A stretch of DNA of 64,000 nt from Tanytarsus gracilentus (lineage: Eukaryota > Arthropoda > Insecta > Diptera > Chironomidae): contig JAXRKN010000044.1 in assembly GCA_038502055.1 (NCBI GenBank), positions 840,001 through 904,000 of the forward strand, written 5' to 3'. The position numbers and the translations under genes are program-made. Shown here piece after piece: positions 21,201 through 36,094 of this stretch. Position 1 is the first letter of the stretch, and every line of letters begins with the position of its first letter. The notes under the pieces were generated by a model. The model saw only the letters and a list, made by a program, of their open reading frames with translations, had not been told where the DNA came from and did not search any database.

Positions 21201-24200
21201 TTAGACGAAAATTTGAAAACAAATTGGCAAAGAAAAATAAGTCAAACGTCACTTTGGAATCTCTCCTCAAAATTTTGGCAAAATATCAAGGTTGAGCGAG
21301 CATTGAGAACTATCAAAATATTGAACAGAACCATGTATCTGCGTAAATAATAATCAACAATGGACATGTGAATTTCATCTACGTAAATAATTAAATTGAA
21401 TTTTATTTTTAGATGCTCTCAGAAAAAAAATTAAATTATATTTTTTGTTACTCAAAATTCAATAGAAAAAAAATGCATTTAATCCTCAAAATAATCACTT
21501 TAAATTCCTAGAAAACAAAACGTCCGTATTTAATACATTTAATCTCTCTCTTTTCTTATCATCCAATTTTCTCTAATGAAATATTTCTCATTACAGCTCA
21601 TGTGTGTGCACAGAACAAAGAAATCTGAGGGCAGAGAACATTAAATATTTATTCAGGGCCTCAATTCTCAATCCCAGTTGTTTTATTTATTTCACGACGA
21701 TCTTTAGCAAAACAGAATTATTTTTAATTGCCTTCAAAGTAAATCTTCGATAGGTCGCAAGATCGCAGTGCCTTACCCATCGCAACATACATACAAATCT
21801 TCGACACTTGGACGTTCTTTATAAAACTTTTAAACAAGCCGATCAAGTTCCAATAAATCTCAAAACTTTCAGCGAAAAGATAACATCAGCTTTGACATTG
21901 GAGAGAGAAAAAAAATTTAAATAAACATTAGCAAATCGTGTGAGAATATTCACAACTGTCGAGAGGTTAACTTGATGAGAGAGAGAGAGAGGAAAAAGAA
22001 GAGTGAAAATATAATCTTGATATAGAAAATGTACATTCGCTCGCTCAATGTCAACTCAAGCCGATAATCCATACAGATTTTTAAAGTCACTTTGCACTCA
22101 AAAAAAAAGAGATTTAATCCGAGCAATAACGAGGTGCGAATTTCATTATCAGTTCACGAGCTAAAGATGTTGATGAAAAAAAGCTCGTGCAATGCGCAAT
22201 ACTGCAATGTTGTTTGCATGTTAACAGCGAGAATGTGCGGAGGTAGATAAATAACTAAATTACACTGCAATCTAGCAGTGCCTGAAGCTTTGGCAACAAC
22301 ATCTTCTTTGTATCGCAAACTCGCTAATGAGCTACTGATAGAAGAATAAAGTTTAAAATTTTCCACACTATATTCCACAAATATCCAACTCACTTTTTAA
22401 TCTCCTTAATAAAAATTAATTCAATGATTTTTCCCCCAAAAAAATTATCTTATCACATGGCGCCTCCGCTTATTTTTTTGCACATACACAAAGGCATTCA
22501 TTAATTAACGTAGAAGACAACCTAAATCACGCCGATGACAGGGAAATTTCATAAAATATGATTGTGGGATTTTCATGTTTTTATACGTCACATCATATAC
22601 AAGAAATTTAATCATCGCTCAGCTATTTCCAGACTTGAAACCCCCGCAAAAAAAAAATTGCCGTGTCGTACATGGAATAAAATTAAATGAATAAAAAAAG
22701 AATTCGAGTCAATTGATTTTATTTTTTCGAGTGACGGCAAGTTAATTCATCATCAATTTCCATTTGAACTGGGACACACGAGCGTGTGGAATAACGGAAC
22801 ATTTTGCCAGTTTCTTTCATTCTCGAAAAAATAAAAGCTGCTTGAACCGAGTCAAGGTCGTAGAAATTATCATTTGAATGAAAGATTTTTGAGGGCAGCA
22901 AATTTCGCTTTCGAGCGTCTCATACGCGATTATTAAAGATTTTGTAACACCTCATAGATCACTAGGTCAATAATCGCATTCTTGATCGTCTTTTGTGATG
23001 AGTCTAATTAATTTTATGAAAGTCATTGAAAGTCTCGCCACTCAAATTTAAAACGCATTTAAATCCCTTATCTCATTTGCTTGTAATTAAAGTTTTGTTT
23101 TCGAACAAAAACTATTTTTCTTCGGTTAGCTCAAGTTGCAATTGAAAATAGCGCGCAAATCAAAAGCTTTTAACAAAAAAAAAATATTTTCAAGTGTGAA
23201 AAATGGCATTTTTCTACTGAAGCTGCAGGAAAAATAATTGTTTGTCATTTAATTATCGAACCTCATCCGACACGGCATATTTTTAACTTGAGTGTATCCA
23301 ATTTTTATTATTTACCTTAACTGTGTACTTTATTCTATTGCCCTGTTAGCGTATCGTCAAGGTCGACGATAAAAATCTATTGTTTTTCCAACTATAGGCG
23401 ATGACCATTTCAAGCTTTATAACGGCGTCGTCGGCATTGCATGCACACTCTTTTCTCTTTGTACTTTCCTAGTTTGCTAATTTCCTCTCTGTAGACTTAC
23501 AAAAAGGGGATCAATTAAAAAGTTTTGACATCAGACGACTCTCAAGTAAATCCCACAAGTATTTTGCTATTCTCACTGTTTAAAAATCCTCTCGTGAAAC
23601 GGATTTAATAGAATAATTTAAACTGCGTAGATTTGTAAGCTGATGTAAAAATAAAACCTAGACGAATGACCGACTGAGTGGGTCTATTACGTCGAAATAT
23701 CAGAGTGTCTCTGCGTTTTTCCTTCTGCCAAAAAAATAAATAAATCTCTTGTAATACAAAACCGAAAAACTCTCGTTTGATGCAGATGAAACAAGAGCGG
23801 AATGTAGCAACTAGACAAAAAATTTGACCTTCCTTTAGTTTCGTATCTCATACATAATATAAAAATATTTGTGAAATGACGAAACTAAATTTTTCGTGAT
23901 ATTATTGATGTGGAAAAGCATTTAGATATGAAACATTGTTCTTGATATTTAGCGCAAGGTTTAGACACTCACACTATTTGGAAGTGATGAAAGCTTTAAC
24001 AAGCCATGGACAGACACTTTTTGACCATTATTTTTTAGCGTTTCCCAACAATTTTCCGTTCACTGATAACAAAATAATTCTTTCTTATTTCTTTCGATGT
24101 AATTAAGTAATTTTCTAGGTTTGGAAATTGATTGAAAGGCGTGTCGCTCTTGTCGGACGTTAAACAAAAATCAAAAGAGCGTGCAATCGAGAATTTTTTA

Positions 24201-27200
24201 TAGTGTACTATTTTGCTGCGCCACATTTCTATAACGATAACTTGGAAACATATTCTTTATCAATAATTTTTTGTTGTATAAAATTTCGCGCCATTCTTTA
24301 TCATTTGACCAAGTTTCATGATGACAATAATGTCAAATTTGGCGAATAATAAAAAATTAATCGATTTTTATATTTTCTTCACTCGTACTTGAAGAAACTT
24401 TTTTATCAATTAAAATCCATCGCAAGGCTGATCTGTTAAAACTTGTTCGTGCTTTTCACTATTTGCAAAATCCACACGTTGAGATTCATTCATTCATTTA
24501 CTTTTATAATTTTGTAAACATTCCTCAGCCATTTACTCACATTAAAAATTCAGCAAGCAGACGTATGAGTCATTTTTAAAGGTAAAACTTGAATCAATTA
24601 CTTCCTCTGTGTAAACTTTATCATTCGTTAATTAACAATCTTTTTTTTTTAAGTGAAATGAAAGCCGTCATCGAGTCTTCGAAGGAAAAAAGTCTCACGT
24701 GATGGACTTGAGATGTCAAGGAAGTGCTGCACTCTCCGCGAATCTTACACGCGCTGACCACACACATAATTGTTTACATAAGAAAAAAAATATTTTACTC
24801 AGACAGCAATAGACGTAGGCCACACGGTTTGAAAGGCCATTTTTCGTTTAACACCATTCGGTTATCAACTTTTCGCACAGAAATTTACACTCATTTTTTG
24901 CGGGGTGCTTAAACTGACAGACATTCTTGTCCTTCTTTCTTTCATCACATCACCTACTTTAGAGTTTATACACTCATCGTTTATTTATGTGTTTGTGTGT
25001 GTCTCTTTATTGCATAAGCTCGTCAATTATCGCGAAGCAAATGTTTAAGAGATTAATGGAAGTAGAAGAAGCATTTTGGAGAGGGTCGTTAAGGATTAAG
25101 ATCTTAAACTTTCCCAAACAGCATCATATTTTGTAAAGAAATTTTAACTTCCTTAAAGCTCTTTTTCAAGACCCAACGAATGAGAAAATGCAGGCATTCA
25201 GTTGGAGGATTAATGAAAAGAATAAAGTAGAAATTTATTACACCATCTCTAATACCCCATTTTTCATCCATAATAGTTTCCTAATGACCATTTTTCATTT
25301 TTATAGTGAGCTAAAAAATTGAGGAAAGAAAACTAGAATTAATTACACTTTCTTGTGGGCGTTAATAATTTCAAAGTCCAATGCACTCAAATCAGGTGAT
25401 TTAGTTTGCACCCACACGCCTCTTGCAGTCTGCTTTAAAAATGAGAAGCACTTTTTTATTTGTCATCTCTCTCTCTCTCGATTTTATTCTTTTTCTCTTG
25501 TATTAATAGAAAGTAAAATTAGAACCGCAATAGACTCAAAGTAAGTGGATGTATATAAATACACAGAGAGAGAAAGTTAAGCCGCCAAAAATTATGTGAA
25601 ATAAAAAAACATTAATTAGGATCAACGTGCGATGGTGCCAATGCAATTAGACTCGTTAATGGTTCATACTTGTTGATGTACGAGGAAAAATTATAAAATA
25701 ATTAAATTCATAACGCAGAGCTCGAGAAAATTGTTTGCCTTATGGCAGTGTCGATGTTAACATCGCAAACGCTTATCCTTGAAAATAAAAATCTTTTCTT
25801 TTTCTCGCGAAAAAAAAGAACGACAAAGTAAATTATTGGTAACGCCTGTCACTCCTCATTGACCAAGGTCTATTTGCGCTGATGCCCTTCTCATCATTGT
25901 CTCTATTGTAAACGATAAATTGTCACACATGATAAAGACACGAGAGTGAATGGGAAGGAATTATATGTATTGTATACGAATGGCGACAGATGAATTTAAA
26001 TAAAATCACGAGGAAAGAAAAGAGAGAGATTCAATAAACTAATAAATTTCAATCATATACCAAATGTGTGCCTTTTATAATCGCCTAAATTGTCTCTTTT
26101 TATAGCTCGTGAATTATATTAGTAAGTGGAGGAGGAGAGAATAAGAAAGAGATCGAAAAAACTGTGCCAATAACTCATTAGTGTATATGTGCAACTGTAC
26201 AATGTGGAATAATTCTTCTTATTCTCCTCTTGTTGTCGACTGATATTTTTTTCAACTCTTGAGTATACAAACGTGTCACTGTTTTAGCATTTTTAATTTT
26301 AAACCAAGGCGCCGGGTGCATTACGAAGAGGTTTATTTAGAGAAACTTTTATAATTTCACCGCTCATTTAATGCAATTCTTTTTATACCTTGCACTTGCA
26401 TCCTTATTGCCAAACATTTTATGATGATTTTATTAGAAAATTGCGAATAAAGAAAGTCAAGAGGTGGAATTTTTAATTTTTTTTTTGCAAAATTTATCAA
26501 ATAATTAGGTAAAATTTAAAATATAAATTTTATTTTAATAATTGAAAATTTCCTCATCCAGTTTTTTCAGCGTGAATTTATTGTTCCTCCAAAGCTTCCT
26601 CGAATGGATTTACACTGGTGCATTAAACAAATAATTTATGTTCATTCCAAATATAGCCAACAGTGAATCATAATGAGGTAATTTTTTCCCTCGAGTTAAA
26701 ATATACAAATTCCGATGGGAACACATAAACACTCAGAGAAACGAGTGGAAAAGTTTGCAAAATATAAAAGGAATTTGACAAAAATTATTTCGTCTGTAAG
26801 TTGATTTAGTAAATTTCGTGACTACCAAACGTATTCTTGAAATTTCATTTTGAATTCATGAATCATCTAGTTTGTCGCGATGACGATCAAGTTATAAATG
26901 CGGCTTTTTAATAATTCTCTTGGCGTTCACGAACTTAAGAAGAAGAAGAGCAGAAGCTTGTGGATAAAATTTATGCACTTATCGCATCTTGGCCTCGACC
27001 ATAAACTTAATAATTGTCAACGCTAAGAGCACAGCGCATATCAAGATTGGCAGTGAAAACTGTCGCCTATTGGACATGCCTTGCGGCTGCTTACAAGCGT
27101 CAAAAAATCTGAATGAAAAAATCCTACAGCGATGAAAATAAATCAAATAGTTCACATGTGCTGCACACACAAGTTCTTATCTTAATCTTGTGTATATTTT

Positions 27201-29353
27201 TGAGTGAAAATCTCACTCTCGCGAGCTGTTAATTTCGGAGTCTGTTTTAATGAATTTGACGTTTAACGGTTGAGAAAATTGTCGAATTGCCTTTTCGTCG
27301 TTGTCGTCGATTGTGGGCGGAATATAAAACTGCCGCATGCTTTTCTTTTTTGCCACAGTTAGCTCACACATAGCAAAATATTTACTTCATTATCATGGTG
27401 AATGTCTACACACAACAGCAACAGCGACGGTGGGTTCCAGAAACTCGACGTGACGTATGAGGAAAAAAATTGCAGTAATTTTAAGTTTACGTTGCAGTAA
27501 GTGAACTCGAGGGTGGCAGCGCGTGAGTCATCAAAAAGATTTCCGCAAGCTTTTGCAAAATAAATCTGAATCACATTTTCCAAATTTACGACTCGGAAGC
27601 ATCTTAATCGAGAGTGATACATCATCACTTTTATTTTTACACTGAAAATTACAACCTAATTAAATATTCATGTAGCTCGCTAATTGGTTGATGACACGAC
27701 AAACAATTTGACGACAGATATAGTGCACCACCTATGCAGTATTCAATGTCCTTGAGGGTCTACCATTAAACTTTCATACTCAATTAAAAAAGCTTGCGGC
27801 GCAACAAAATTTTGTGGAAGTCCCAAGCTTATAATTTAAATATTTTAGAGTGCATCTAGTCTAGCGTGAATAATTGAACTCTAGATTTTTTCTATTTTTA
27901 GAACTCTCAATACATCAATCATAATCTGTAACAACGTTAGTATTATTATAGTCTTCGATTTTAATTAGTCCTTCCTAGAGATCATATTACGCTTTTTTGT
28001 CTGCTCTCTACATTATTTTCCGTATCATTCTCCTTTTTTTGTGGTGGATTAAATTCTTTCGTATCAGATAAGTATTTTTTAAATTTAAGCTTCACGTGCC
28101 ACAACTATGGTTCTATTATTAAGTAGCAATACTCAAGTGACCAAAAAGCTTCCAACAAAAAATTTTATCGCAAAAACGACGCCAACCAGCTGCGGGCGTG
28201 TTATCAGCACATAATCAATTTCCAGTGCATTGTAATGAATGAAATTCAATGAACTAATTGTGGGCATTTTTTTATCGCACTTCTTTTAAACCTTGGTATA
28301 TTTAGAGCAAAAATAGATTGATTTTGTTTATCGCAAACACCAAATCTTCATAGTGAAACATTATGCAATATTGTTAAGCTTAAAGGGGTTATTTGATTGG
28401 AAGAAAGTCTCGGAGGAAATTGGCCTTAAGAAATTATCTTCATACAAAAAACAATTGCGGAAATGTTTGAAAAATTTGCGGTGTTTTTATGTGATGAAAG
28501 AGAGAGTCAATGTACACAGGGTGTTTGCAACTCCGAATAAAATTAATGATGAGGGAAATTTTTTAAAAGAAATTTCTCTGAATGAAATTTTAAGAGCAAA
28601 TAATGGCAAATAAAAATGTTCGTCAGCGAGTCTCAATTGAGTGCATTTCTGTTTTTTACATGCGCCTTTCGCAATGTCGGTTAATGGCCAATATGTGTAC
28701 TAATGGCGCTGAGTGCCAAAAGTGTAAATTGTGCATTTGAATTTAAATAAGTTTATGCGCACTATAATTTCATTTTCCATATGATTGACTGCTGCTATTG
28801 CACTCGAGATGTTTGTTTATTGAAAATTGCGTCATTCGTTTTTATGTATCTAGTTGTGATTTATATTTTTGTGATTATCATGATCGCTCTGTGGAATCAT
28901 TATCAAAAACTTTATGACATTTCTTTATTCGAGAGCAAATTTCTTATCGTTCATCATGACGAGAACTCTCTTTGGGGAAATTGGAGCAGTGTTGACGTAA
29001 AAGTTGAATGAGATTGAATTACACCTATTTATGCGCGAAAAAAAATGACAAATCGACTGAGCTGAAACAAATTTTTCTTCTTATTCTCCTCCACTCACAC
29101 CATATTCGCCCGGTTCTTATGCAATATGATACATAATCCACAATGTGATGGATATACTTTTAATACTCGTGCATAACACTTTTAAATATGCAAAAGACTT
29201 TTAAGTCGCGAGTTCACTCACCTCTTCCTTTCGCTTTAGCCATCGGCCACATGGACTTTCCTCTAAAATTTCACTCTCATCCTCAGAATCATCTCCACTT
29301 TCCCTTGGTGACTTATGTTCTGCCTCGTTGTTACTCGATCGACTACCCGGCAT
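18213..29353 (-). CDS. Madm: Nuclear receptor-binding protein (NRBP/Madm) pseudokinase
   Basis: Eight coding exons on the minus strand (29222-29353, 19791-20015, 19593-19723, 19060-19535, 18842-18998, 18600-18786, 18415-18534, 18213-18347) give 520 residues. NRBP is an adaptor pseudokinase of the cytoplasm and Golgi involved in growth signalling and ER-Golgi trafficking (Madm in Drosophila). Exon 1 ends in ESPCGRWLKRKEE and joins to VEQRDVPGID, a conserved junction. The kinase fold is catalytically dead: VWNEVQF lacks the ATP Lys, HGNL replaces HRD, and GSVAPD replaces DFG. The C-terminal helical region follows (EKLEKFLEDVKYGIYPLTAF; IETRRVVNMIC). Intron 1 is 9.2 kb; the others are 55-67 bp. 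An alternative C-terminal exon may lie at 16945-17066. Confidence 0.96.
20016..29221. other. 9.2-kb first intron of NRBP/Madm
   Basis: The interval holds no supported gene on either strand, and scattered open frames are under about 90 codons without domain sense. It has short GA/TC tracts (for example about 21978-21990) and A/T runs. The intron is over 100 times longer than the others in this gene, so it is a natural place for enhancers or alternative promoters. Confidence 0.55.
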
Positions 29354-32300
29354 GGCAAAAGCCCTGATATTTCCTTTGACACGCTGTTATATCTATCTCG
29401 GTATTACCTATCTTTGTCGCACACACTAACTTTCGCTTTCTTTTCTATCCAGCGAAAAATAAATTCCTTATTTTTTTCCTTATGACAACTCACTTTATGT
29501 TGATGTCGCTGATAGTGTACATAAGGAAATTTTTCACGACCCGTTAACTGAGTTTCTTTTACACAATCGTCTCTTAATTTTTTTTTTGGAATAAATCGAT
29601 ATTCGCTTTCCTTTCGTCACTAAACTTTTGTCGTTTATAAGTTGAACTGGTGGTATTTTTTTTCTCGACTTCGGTAACAATTCCAACCTCGCACAAGAGA
29701 CGTCGTTTTGAATCCTTGAAAGAATTTTTAAATATGAAACATACGGCACATTTTACAGTAATATCAGATGCGAGAAAAAGGGGGGTAACAACTTGTTGTA
29801 GGTTGTCGCACGAAAAAAAACTATCTCTCTCTCTCTAATTGGTGAACTTATGCCATTTTTTTTAATTAACTCGAAATATTCCTCTCAACTTAATTAGCGC
29901 GATCGCGTTTTTATATATTTTTTTGCTGTATAACATACAAACGATACGCTTGGAAAGAGACACACGAAGAATATATTGAATATGCGAAAAGTCACACAAG
30001 GAAAAAAATGTCAATGATTTCATAAATTCTTTTTTTTTGTTCGGAGAGCACCATACCGATATTTTATATTTTATTGTCATTATCGACATTCTTTAGCTGC
30101 TTGCGAGGAGTGAGAGGGAAAGAAGCAAAAATATCTCGTTCGGCTTGATACATTCTTCTTTGTCGTGTGGTTTTGAAATCGAATCGATTCTTGGTTGAAA
30201 AAGGGAGAAATTTTTTATGGAAGAAAAATTCATTCAGTAATCGCGAGACTCTTGAATGACCTCTAATTTCACAAAATTCTTAAACATCTTTCCTTTTTTT
30301 TACATTTTGTCTCGTGCGACATGAAAAAGTCTGTAGAAATCATATAATCTTAAAATTGCACACACACTCGAGTTATCGATTATTTCACCTCCATAAAGCG
30401 AAAAAAAAATATAATCTTCGTTGTTGTTGCCGCTAATGCACGAAACAGATGGAAAAATTTTCCATACATAATCGAGAGAAATGGCAGTCACAGGAAAGAA
30501 ACTCTTCTTCTCTCATCTGATATTACTTTAATTAAGTGAACAATAAATTTATTTAATGCCGAAATTGGAGCATCCGCCACGACATAATGCGAAAACTTGG
30601 CAACTTTGAGACACAAAATATGCTTTGTAGAATTAACTAGGATGCAGGAACACATATTCGAATGAATTATAGCAAATTGAATTCCTTTTGCATGCAGCAC
30701 TGTGTGTGTCTCTAAGGCCAAATTTATTTGACCGAAAGAAGAAGATTTTTCGATTTTTTTCACTTTTCACTTTACCTAATTTTTTTTTCTCTTTGAAATA
30801 AAATCAATTTTTCTCTTTTGCAATTCGTATATTCATGCTGCGTTAGTTAACTTCACTTTGATTGCACTCGAGCCATAAACACGGATTTTAATTGCAATGA
30901 TTTTATTTCGGTTGACTCCTTTCGCAAAATCGATTAATTTAGCGAAGAATTTAGATGAAACTTTTTTTTTGCACGAAATATAAATCTGAATCTTTCTTTC
31001 GACTTTTACGCGATTTTCTCAGTTCATTTTAGATAAACTTGATATTTTTCTGATGCTGAGGACACTTATGTACGCGTTTACATTACTTTTGCAGTCTTTA
31101 AATGTTTCTGACTTTTCATATTATCGAAATTAATGATCTGAAAAAATTCTGACTTCTTCTTCTTTGATTTAAAGGGAACGTGACTCGATAATTGAGGGGG
31201 ACGATTAAGAATGCAAAACGGTTCAAATTTTTGAGTTTTGATTTTGAATTTTTTTTGCCAAAATTATTTTTAAGGTTTTATTTTTTATTTTTTAGGTGAA
31301 AAAATCTTTTATTGTACTAGTTATAACTAATCCCCTTCATAAGTGACTTCAAATTTTTTAAAATTGAAAGATCAACGTTTAGTTGGGCTTTTTCAAAAAT
31401 TATATTTTTGCCGAAAAAATAAAGAATCGAAACACTACTTATACACGAGAGATTGACAAATGGACTTTTGAAATTTCCGTTACAATAAAACTTCATTTTT
31501 TCTTAAAAAATAATATAACTAAGCAATGAAAATGAAGAACATTTAAATAATATTTTATTGTAAATAAATTTTAACTGAAAACATTTTAAGTGATTTTATA
31601 ACTTAAATGTTGACGGTTTACTTTATTTTTGATTTTAAACATTAAATTGCTACCACGTGGTGGTTGTTGGGATGTTAATGAAAATGCATTTAAAGGGTGA
31701 ATTTAAGAATTGAAATATAACTAATTAATTTAAACCATTTTTCGAAAAGATTGTTTTTTAACTTTTTTAAAAAATAAATAAAATTTTTTAAATTTTTTAA
31801 CAATTTTAATGTTTTTTTTTATATCTATTTTTTCCATTTTCTTTTTTTAATAAAATTTTTTAAATTTTTTAACAATTTTAATGTTTTCACCTTAATTCAT
31901 CAAAACTTCAAATTTTTTTTGAATTTTTTTTAAATAAATCACTTTTTTTTCGTCAAAAATATTTTTAATATCCCCTATCAATATTTGCACAAAAGAGAAA
32001 AAAAATACAATTTGACCCTCCAACACGAAATGAAATCCTCCTTCCTTTTCCTCCTCTTTTTTATACATTTCCTATTTCTCCCCAATTCTTCTTCGCAACA
32101 TTGCTACTTCTCGCTGCTAGTTTTTCTCATCGACACAATTTTTCCTCTTTTAGCTTTCAGTTTATTTTCGGTGACTGTGAGTGTCGGTTTGATTTTTTTT
32201 GTTGGGAACAAATTGCTCCCGTTTGTCGTTTAAATAAATTTGAAAAATCACACATATTGAAAAGCACAAAAGAGAGAAATTGTGTTCACTGATAAGAGCT

Positions 32301-35300
32301 GCCTCAGTCGCTCGCCAAACATAAATCGGAGAAGCAGCGTGGAAAGAGAAAAATTTGAAATAATTTGCAAATTTATTGCGATAAAGAAAAATTTTAGTAT
32401 TTAATTACTGAGCAGTTAAATACATTCGAGAGTTACAAAAAATAATTATTTTACAAAGTGAGTCAAATTACGTCAAATTTTAATATTATTTCTGTGTTCT
32501 TCATGCATGTGACATTGAAATAAAAAAATCACAGTCGTATAAATTTATTTGATTGGTTAAATTGATAATAGACGCATTTCATCTCATTAAATGATTTTTA
32601 TTCTGTTTGTAAGTGTATCACTCAAAATTCAAAAAAAAGTTGTTCATAATTTAGCGATTGGTCGTTTCTTACACAGCTTGTTAATCGATAAACTACCCTA
32701 ACTCCTTTAATGTATTATGCGTGTTGTTTATGTGCATTGTAAACGTTCCCTAGGATGTGTATGGAGGGGTAAGTATTGATAGTTTAGCATTTGACTTCAA
32801 AGGAAGTTTCGTTAATTTTATAAAATGATTTTTTTTGTGGTAAAGAATCATCACGAAAAATCGAATTAATTTCTCGTGAAATTCACATTTTTTTCATTAA
32901 ATTTTTAATAAATCAAAAACCAACGTCAACGACAAAACTATCGGACATCAATGAGTAATTTTAAATAAATCATTTCGATTGACGAATATACATGTGAAAT
33001 TGACAAGAATTAAATCTCGTAATTACATGTGACCTAAAATAAAAGGCTTCAAGTCAATTTGTTTGAGAAAAAATGATAAGATAAAAAAATTAATTCAGAG
33101 TAAGAAAAAGTAAATTTTAATTTTCAAACTTTTATGTTAGCACTGGACGCATTTCTTCATGATTAAAATACTTTTTGATAAATTTTCTTAAGAAAAGTCA
33201 AAATTATTGAAAGTTTTAAGATTTAAAAAAAAAATTTAAAGAAAACTATTTTACTTCTCGAATGAAAACAAAACTTTCTATACAAGACGTAAAAAATTAC
33301 TTTTCCAATATCATTTCTGCCAGTTCCAAATCCCATCATCCCCAAGCCAACATGGTGCCACTGAAATTTCCCCATTGCATTGAATTTCTCTCGTGTGTAA
33401 AGAATGTCATGTCATCGTCAAAGGATGACAGCAAGAAAAGATCAATGATTTTCCTTTTTGAAGCTATCCCTAGTTTTATTAGCCTTGTTAAAAAATTCCA
33501 ATGTCAAAAAAATACTGAAACCATCCAATCGCCCACTGAGTGACCTATTTTTTCACAGTTCACCGCTTTGATCCTATCCACAACCCTCCTGCTCCTGCGA
33601 TATTCAACCGCATGTACAATTATACAATTGCTGGTTTCTATTTGACACACATTTCAAGAGCTTTTAATAGAAAATTCTACAGAGTGTCATTGTTACCCAA
33701 TGGGTAAATAAACAGACTGAAAAAATCTCAAGTGGATTCGCTGAATGTTGAGTGGAAACATAAAGCTCTCTTTTCTCGTTCTTTTTCGCTCTGTTTATAT
33801 TCACATAGTCAGAGTGAAGTGGCAAAAATGCCGCAAGTGTTCTCTCTCGTTCATTACGAGAGGAAATGGATTCATATGGCTTAAGAGCTTAAAAAGATTT
33901 TTAAATATAATCGACTTAATTTTAAATATTTTTCTTCAGAAATTTTAATAAAACCTTTTCAAATAAAATAATTTCTACTAAGAATTCATCAACATCCCCT
34001 CTTCACTTCATGTGTAACATCAATTAGTAGTAAAGTAAAGTTTTTCTATCTCTCTCGTTAGATTATTGGGAAAACTCATGTATATACAATTTTCACCTAT
34101 TTTCTCATGCTCTTAACTTTGAGGATGACAATCTCTCCACCAGCGGTCAGAGAGAGAAATCAAAATAAAAAGTTGAACATGTGCCAAGACGACGATGTTA
34201 TGCTTGATGAAAATAGATTTTTTATTTTATCTAGAGAGAGTTATTAAGGCAATATTTTAGTAGCGATCTTTTCACATAAACAATTTGCGAGATGAAGATG
34301 AGCCGTTTAAAACTCAGAACTCGTGTGTACTCAAATGAAACTTATGCAAAAATCGATATAAATGCAATTATCGTTAATAGATTTATCACTTAAAATGCAA
34401 ATTTAAACTTTTCAGTTTATTATCGGCAAGATGTGTTGACTGATGGTGAGCCAATAAATCAAATTCAATAATTTTTTTTTGAAAATTTGTCGCATTCACT
34501 TATGTGCGAATCCAGGTGTTTGATTCTTGAGTGACACTCTCTGAATTCGTAATTATATGTCGGCCGGTTAACACTCAATTTTCACGTGTTACCTCTACTT
34601 GATTAAATCTCCGTTCACTTTTATAATTAAGTACGTGACTGATTTGATGTAGGGAATTACATACTAGATACTAAGGACGATTTGCTTTAATTAAATAGTG
34701 TTGAACATCTGTACTAAAATTTTTTATAATTAGTGCATTTAATTAACAAAATTTATTAATTAGGTTCTAGTTTATCAAAAAAAATCCTTTAAATACGTTA
34801 AAAATTAAACTTAGAAATCAAATTTTTAAATTTTTTTGACTAAATCTATGTGTAGAAAAAAAAGACAAATATGTTTCACTGAAATTGCCTTAATAATCAA
34901 TCATACATATTTCACAAAAATTTCAACTGTCTATTAAATTTTTCAGTAAACATTATTCACCATTAATGGCAGGTCATAAAATTTAACGCAAACTTTCAGC
35001 TTCGTATCAACCTTTTCCGTCAATGTTTAATCACTTTTCGACAGAGTGAGATTCGAATCGAATTCTAACTGAACTCGCAAACAGTTTTCACATTTGTTTT
35101 ATATAAATCAACTTATTTTTCATGTAGTACAGTGTACACGGATGAAAACAAGACATTGCAAAATGCATTTAACAATGTTAATAGACGAAAGATTTATTAG
35201 ATCTGCTACTTCTCACGGATATGTTCAGTTTCAAGTTAAAATTCAACTTCACTGAAATTATTGAGAACTTTTGTCATTAACGCCAACTTTTATAGTAAAT

Positions 35301-36061
35301 TTGATGTCTTTGTAGTGTTTTAGAAATTAAATATAAAAAGTTATTTTTAAAATGCACTAATTTTTTTGTTACTGCATGGCAACCTAATATGATTGATTAA
35401 AACAAAATTAGCAAATCAAGATAAAGTCATGCTGACACATGACAACAATCTTTTTTTATCTCACAATTGTTTCAAAAAAAAATTGAATTTACAGCACGTG
35501 TCAAGCTGAAAGGACAAATAAATGATAACAAAATATTTGTTTTAGGTGCAATAAATTTTTTTTAAAGCGCAGCGACGAAAAAAATTCAAAATGCATTAAA
35601 CAATGGTTGAATAAGTCAATAAGGGCTTTTAACAAAAATCTTGAACTCAATTTTATTTGTTTTTTTTATGAATGCAAGCACTTGAAGAGATAAAAATGCA
35701 CCTGACTCAACACCCACATTGACAATAGAAATTCTTTTAAAAAAATATCATTAAAAGCTCGATATTGTATTTAAGTTTGATCTTTCAGCTTTAACATGCA
35801 ACCCCAAATAGGCTAACCATATCTAGGTACTAAATATTTTTCGGGTCTACACGAGAGTGTGATGACATTTTTAAAAAATTTTAAATTTAAAAATTTGAAG
35901 CTTTTTGAGACAAAAAAATCTAGCCAGTCTTCTTCTGATAGAAGCTTTCGTGAATTTTTTTCCGCCATGATTCAGTGAGAGAACATAACAAATAAAATAA
36001 TATTCGAGAAGTGGGGAGACTTTGTTAGAATTATTTAACGCTCGCATCAGTCGCTGGAAAG
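29354..36061. other. Long non-coding interval upstream of NRBP
   Basis: This is promoter-side DNA for NRBP (minus strand), then 6 kb of AT-rich DNA. A 39-bp exact direct repeat (31777-31815 and 31849-31887, period 72) is the only clear repeat. A 93-codon ATG frame at 33262-33543 has no recognisable features and is not called. Confidence 0.45.
31777..31887 (+). repeat. Two 39-bp direct repeats, period 72
   Basis: The same 39-base AT-rich word (from AATAAAATTTTTTAAATTTT to TTTTAATGTTTT) occurs at 31777-31815 and 31849-31887 without mismatch, with a different T-rich spacer between. It is probably a recent local duplication. Confidence 0.75.
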
Positions 36062-36094
36062 TATAAATACAACTCGATACTTCAGATCCTGCCA
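36062..36094 (+). promoter_or_regulatory. Candidate TATA promoter, possibly for dopamine N-acetyltransferase
   Basis: TATAAATA (36062-36069) is followed at the correct distance by CCATTTT (A at 36094, +1 to TATA about 32 nt). TTCAGATC at 36081 is a second possible initiator. No coding frame starts nearby. The next gene on this strand is the N-acetyltransferase 2.8 kb downstream, whose ATG is preceded by a strong splice acceptor (TTTTCTTCTTTTAG ending at 38824), so a non-coding first exon starting here is plausible. Confidence 0.4.

Noticed and set aside
28353..28613. 86-codon Lys-rich ORF inside NRBP intron 1
   Set aside because: The frame opens with GTG rather than ATG and has no recognisable domain or flanking splice sites that I trust.
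33262..33543. 93-codon ATG ORF in the long intergenic region
   Set aside because: No signal, domain, splice context or promoter; length is expected by chance in this much sequence.
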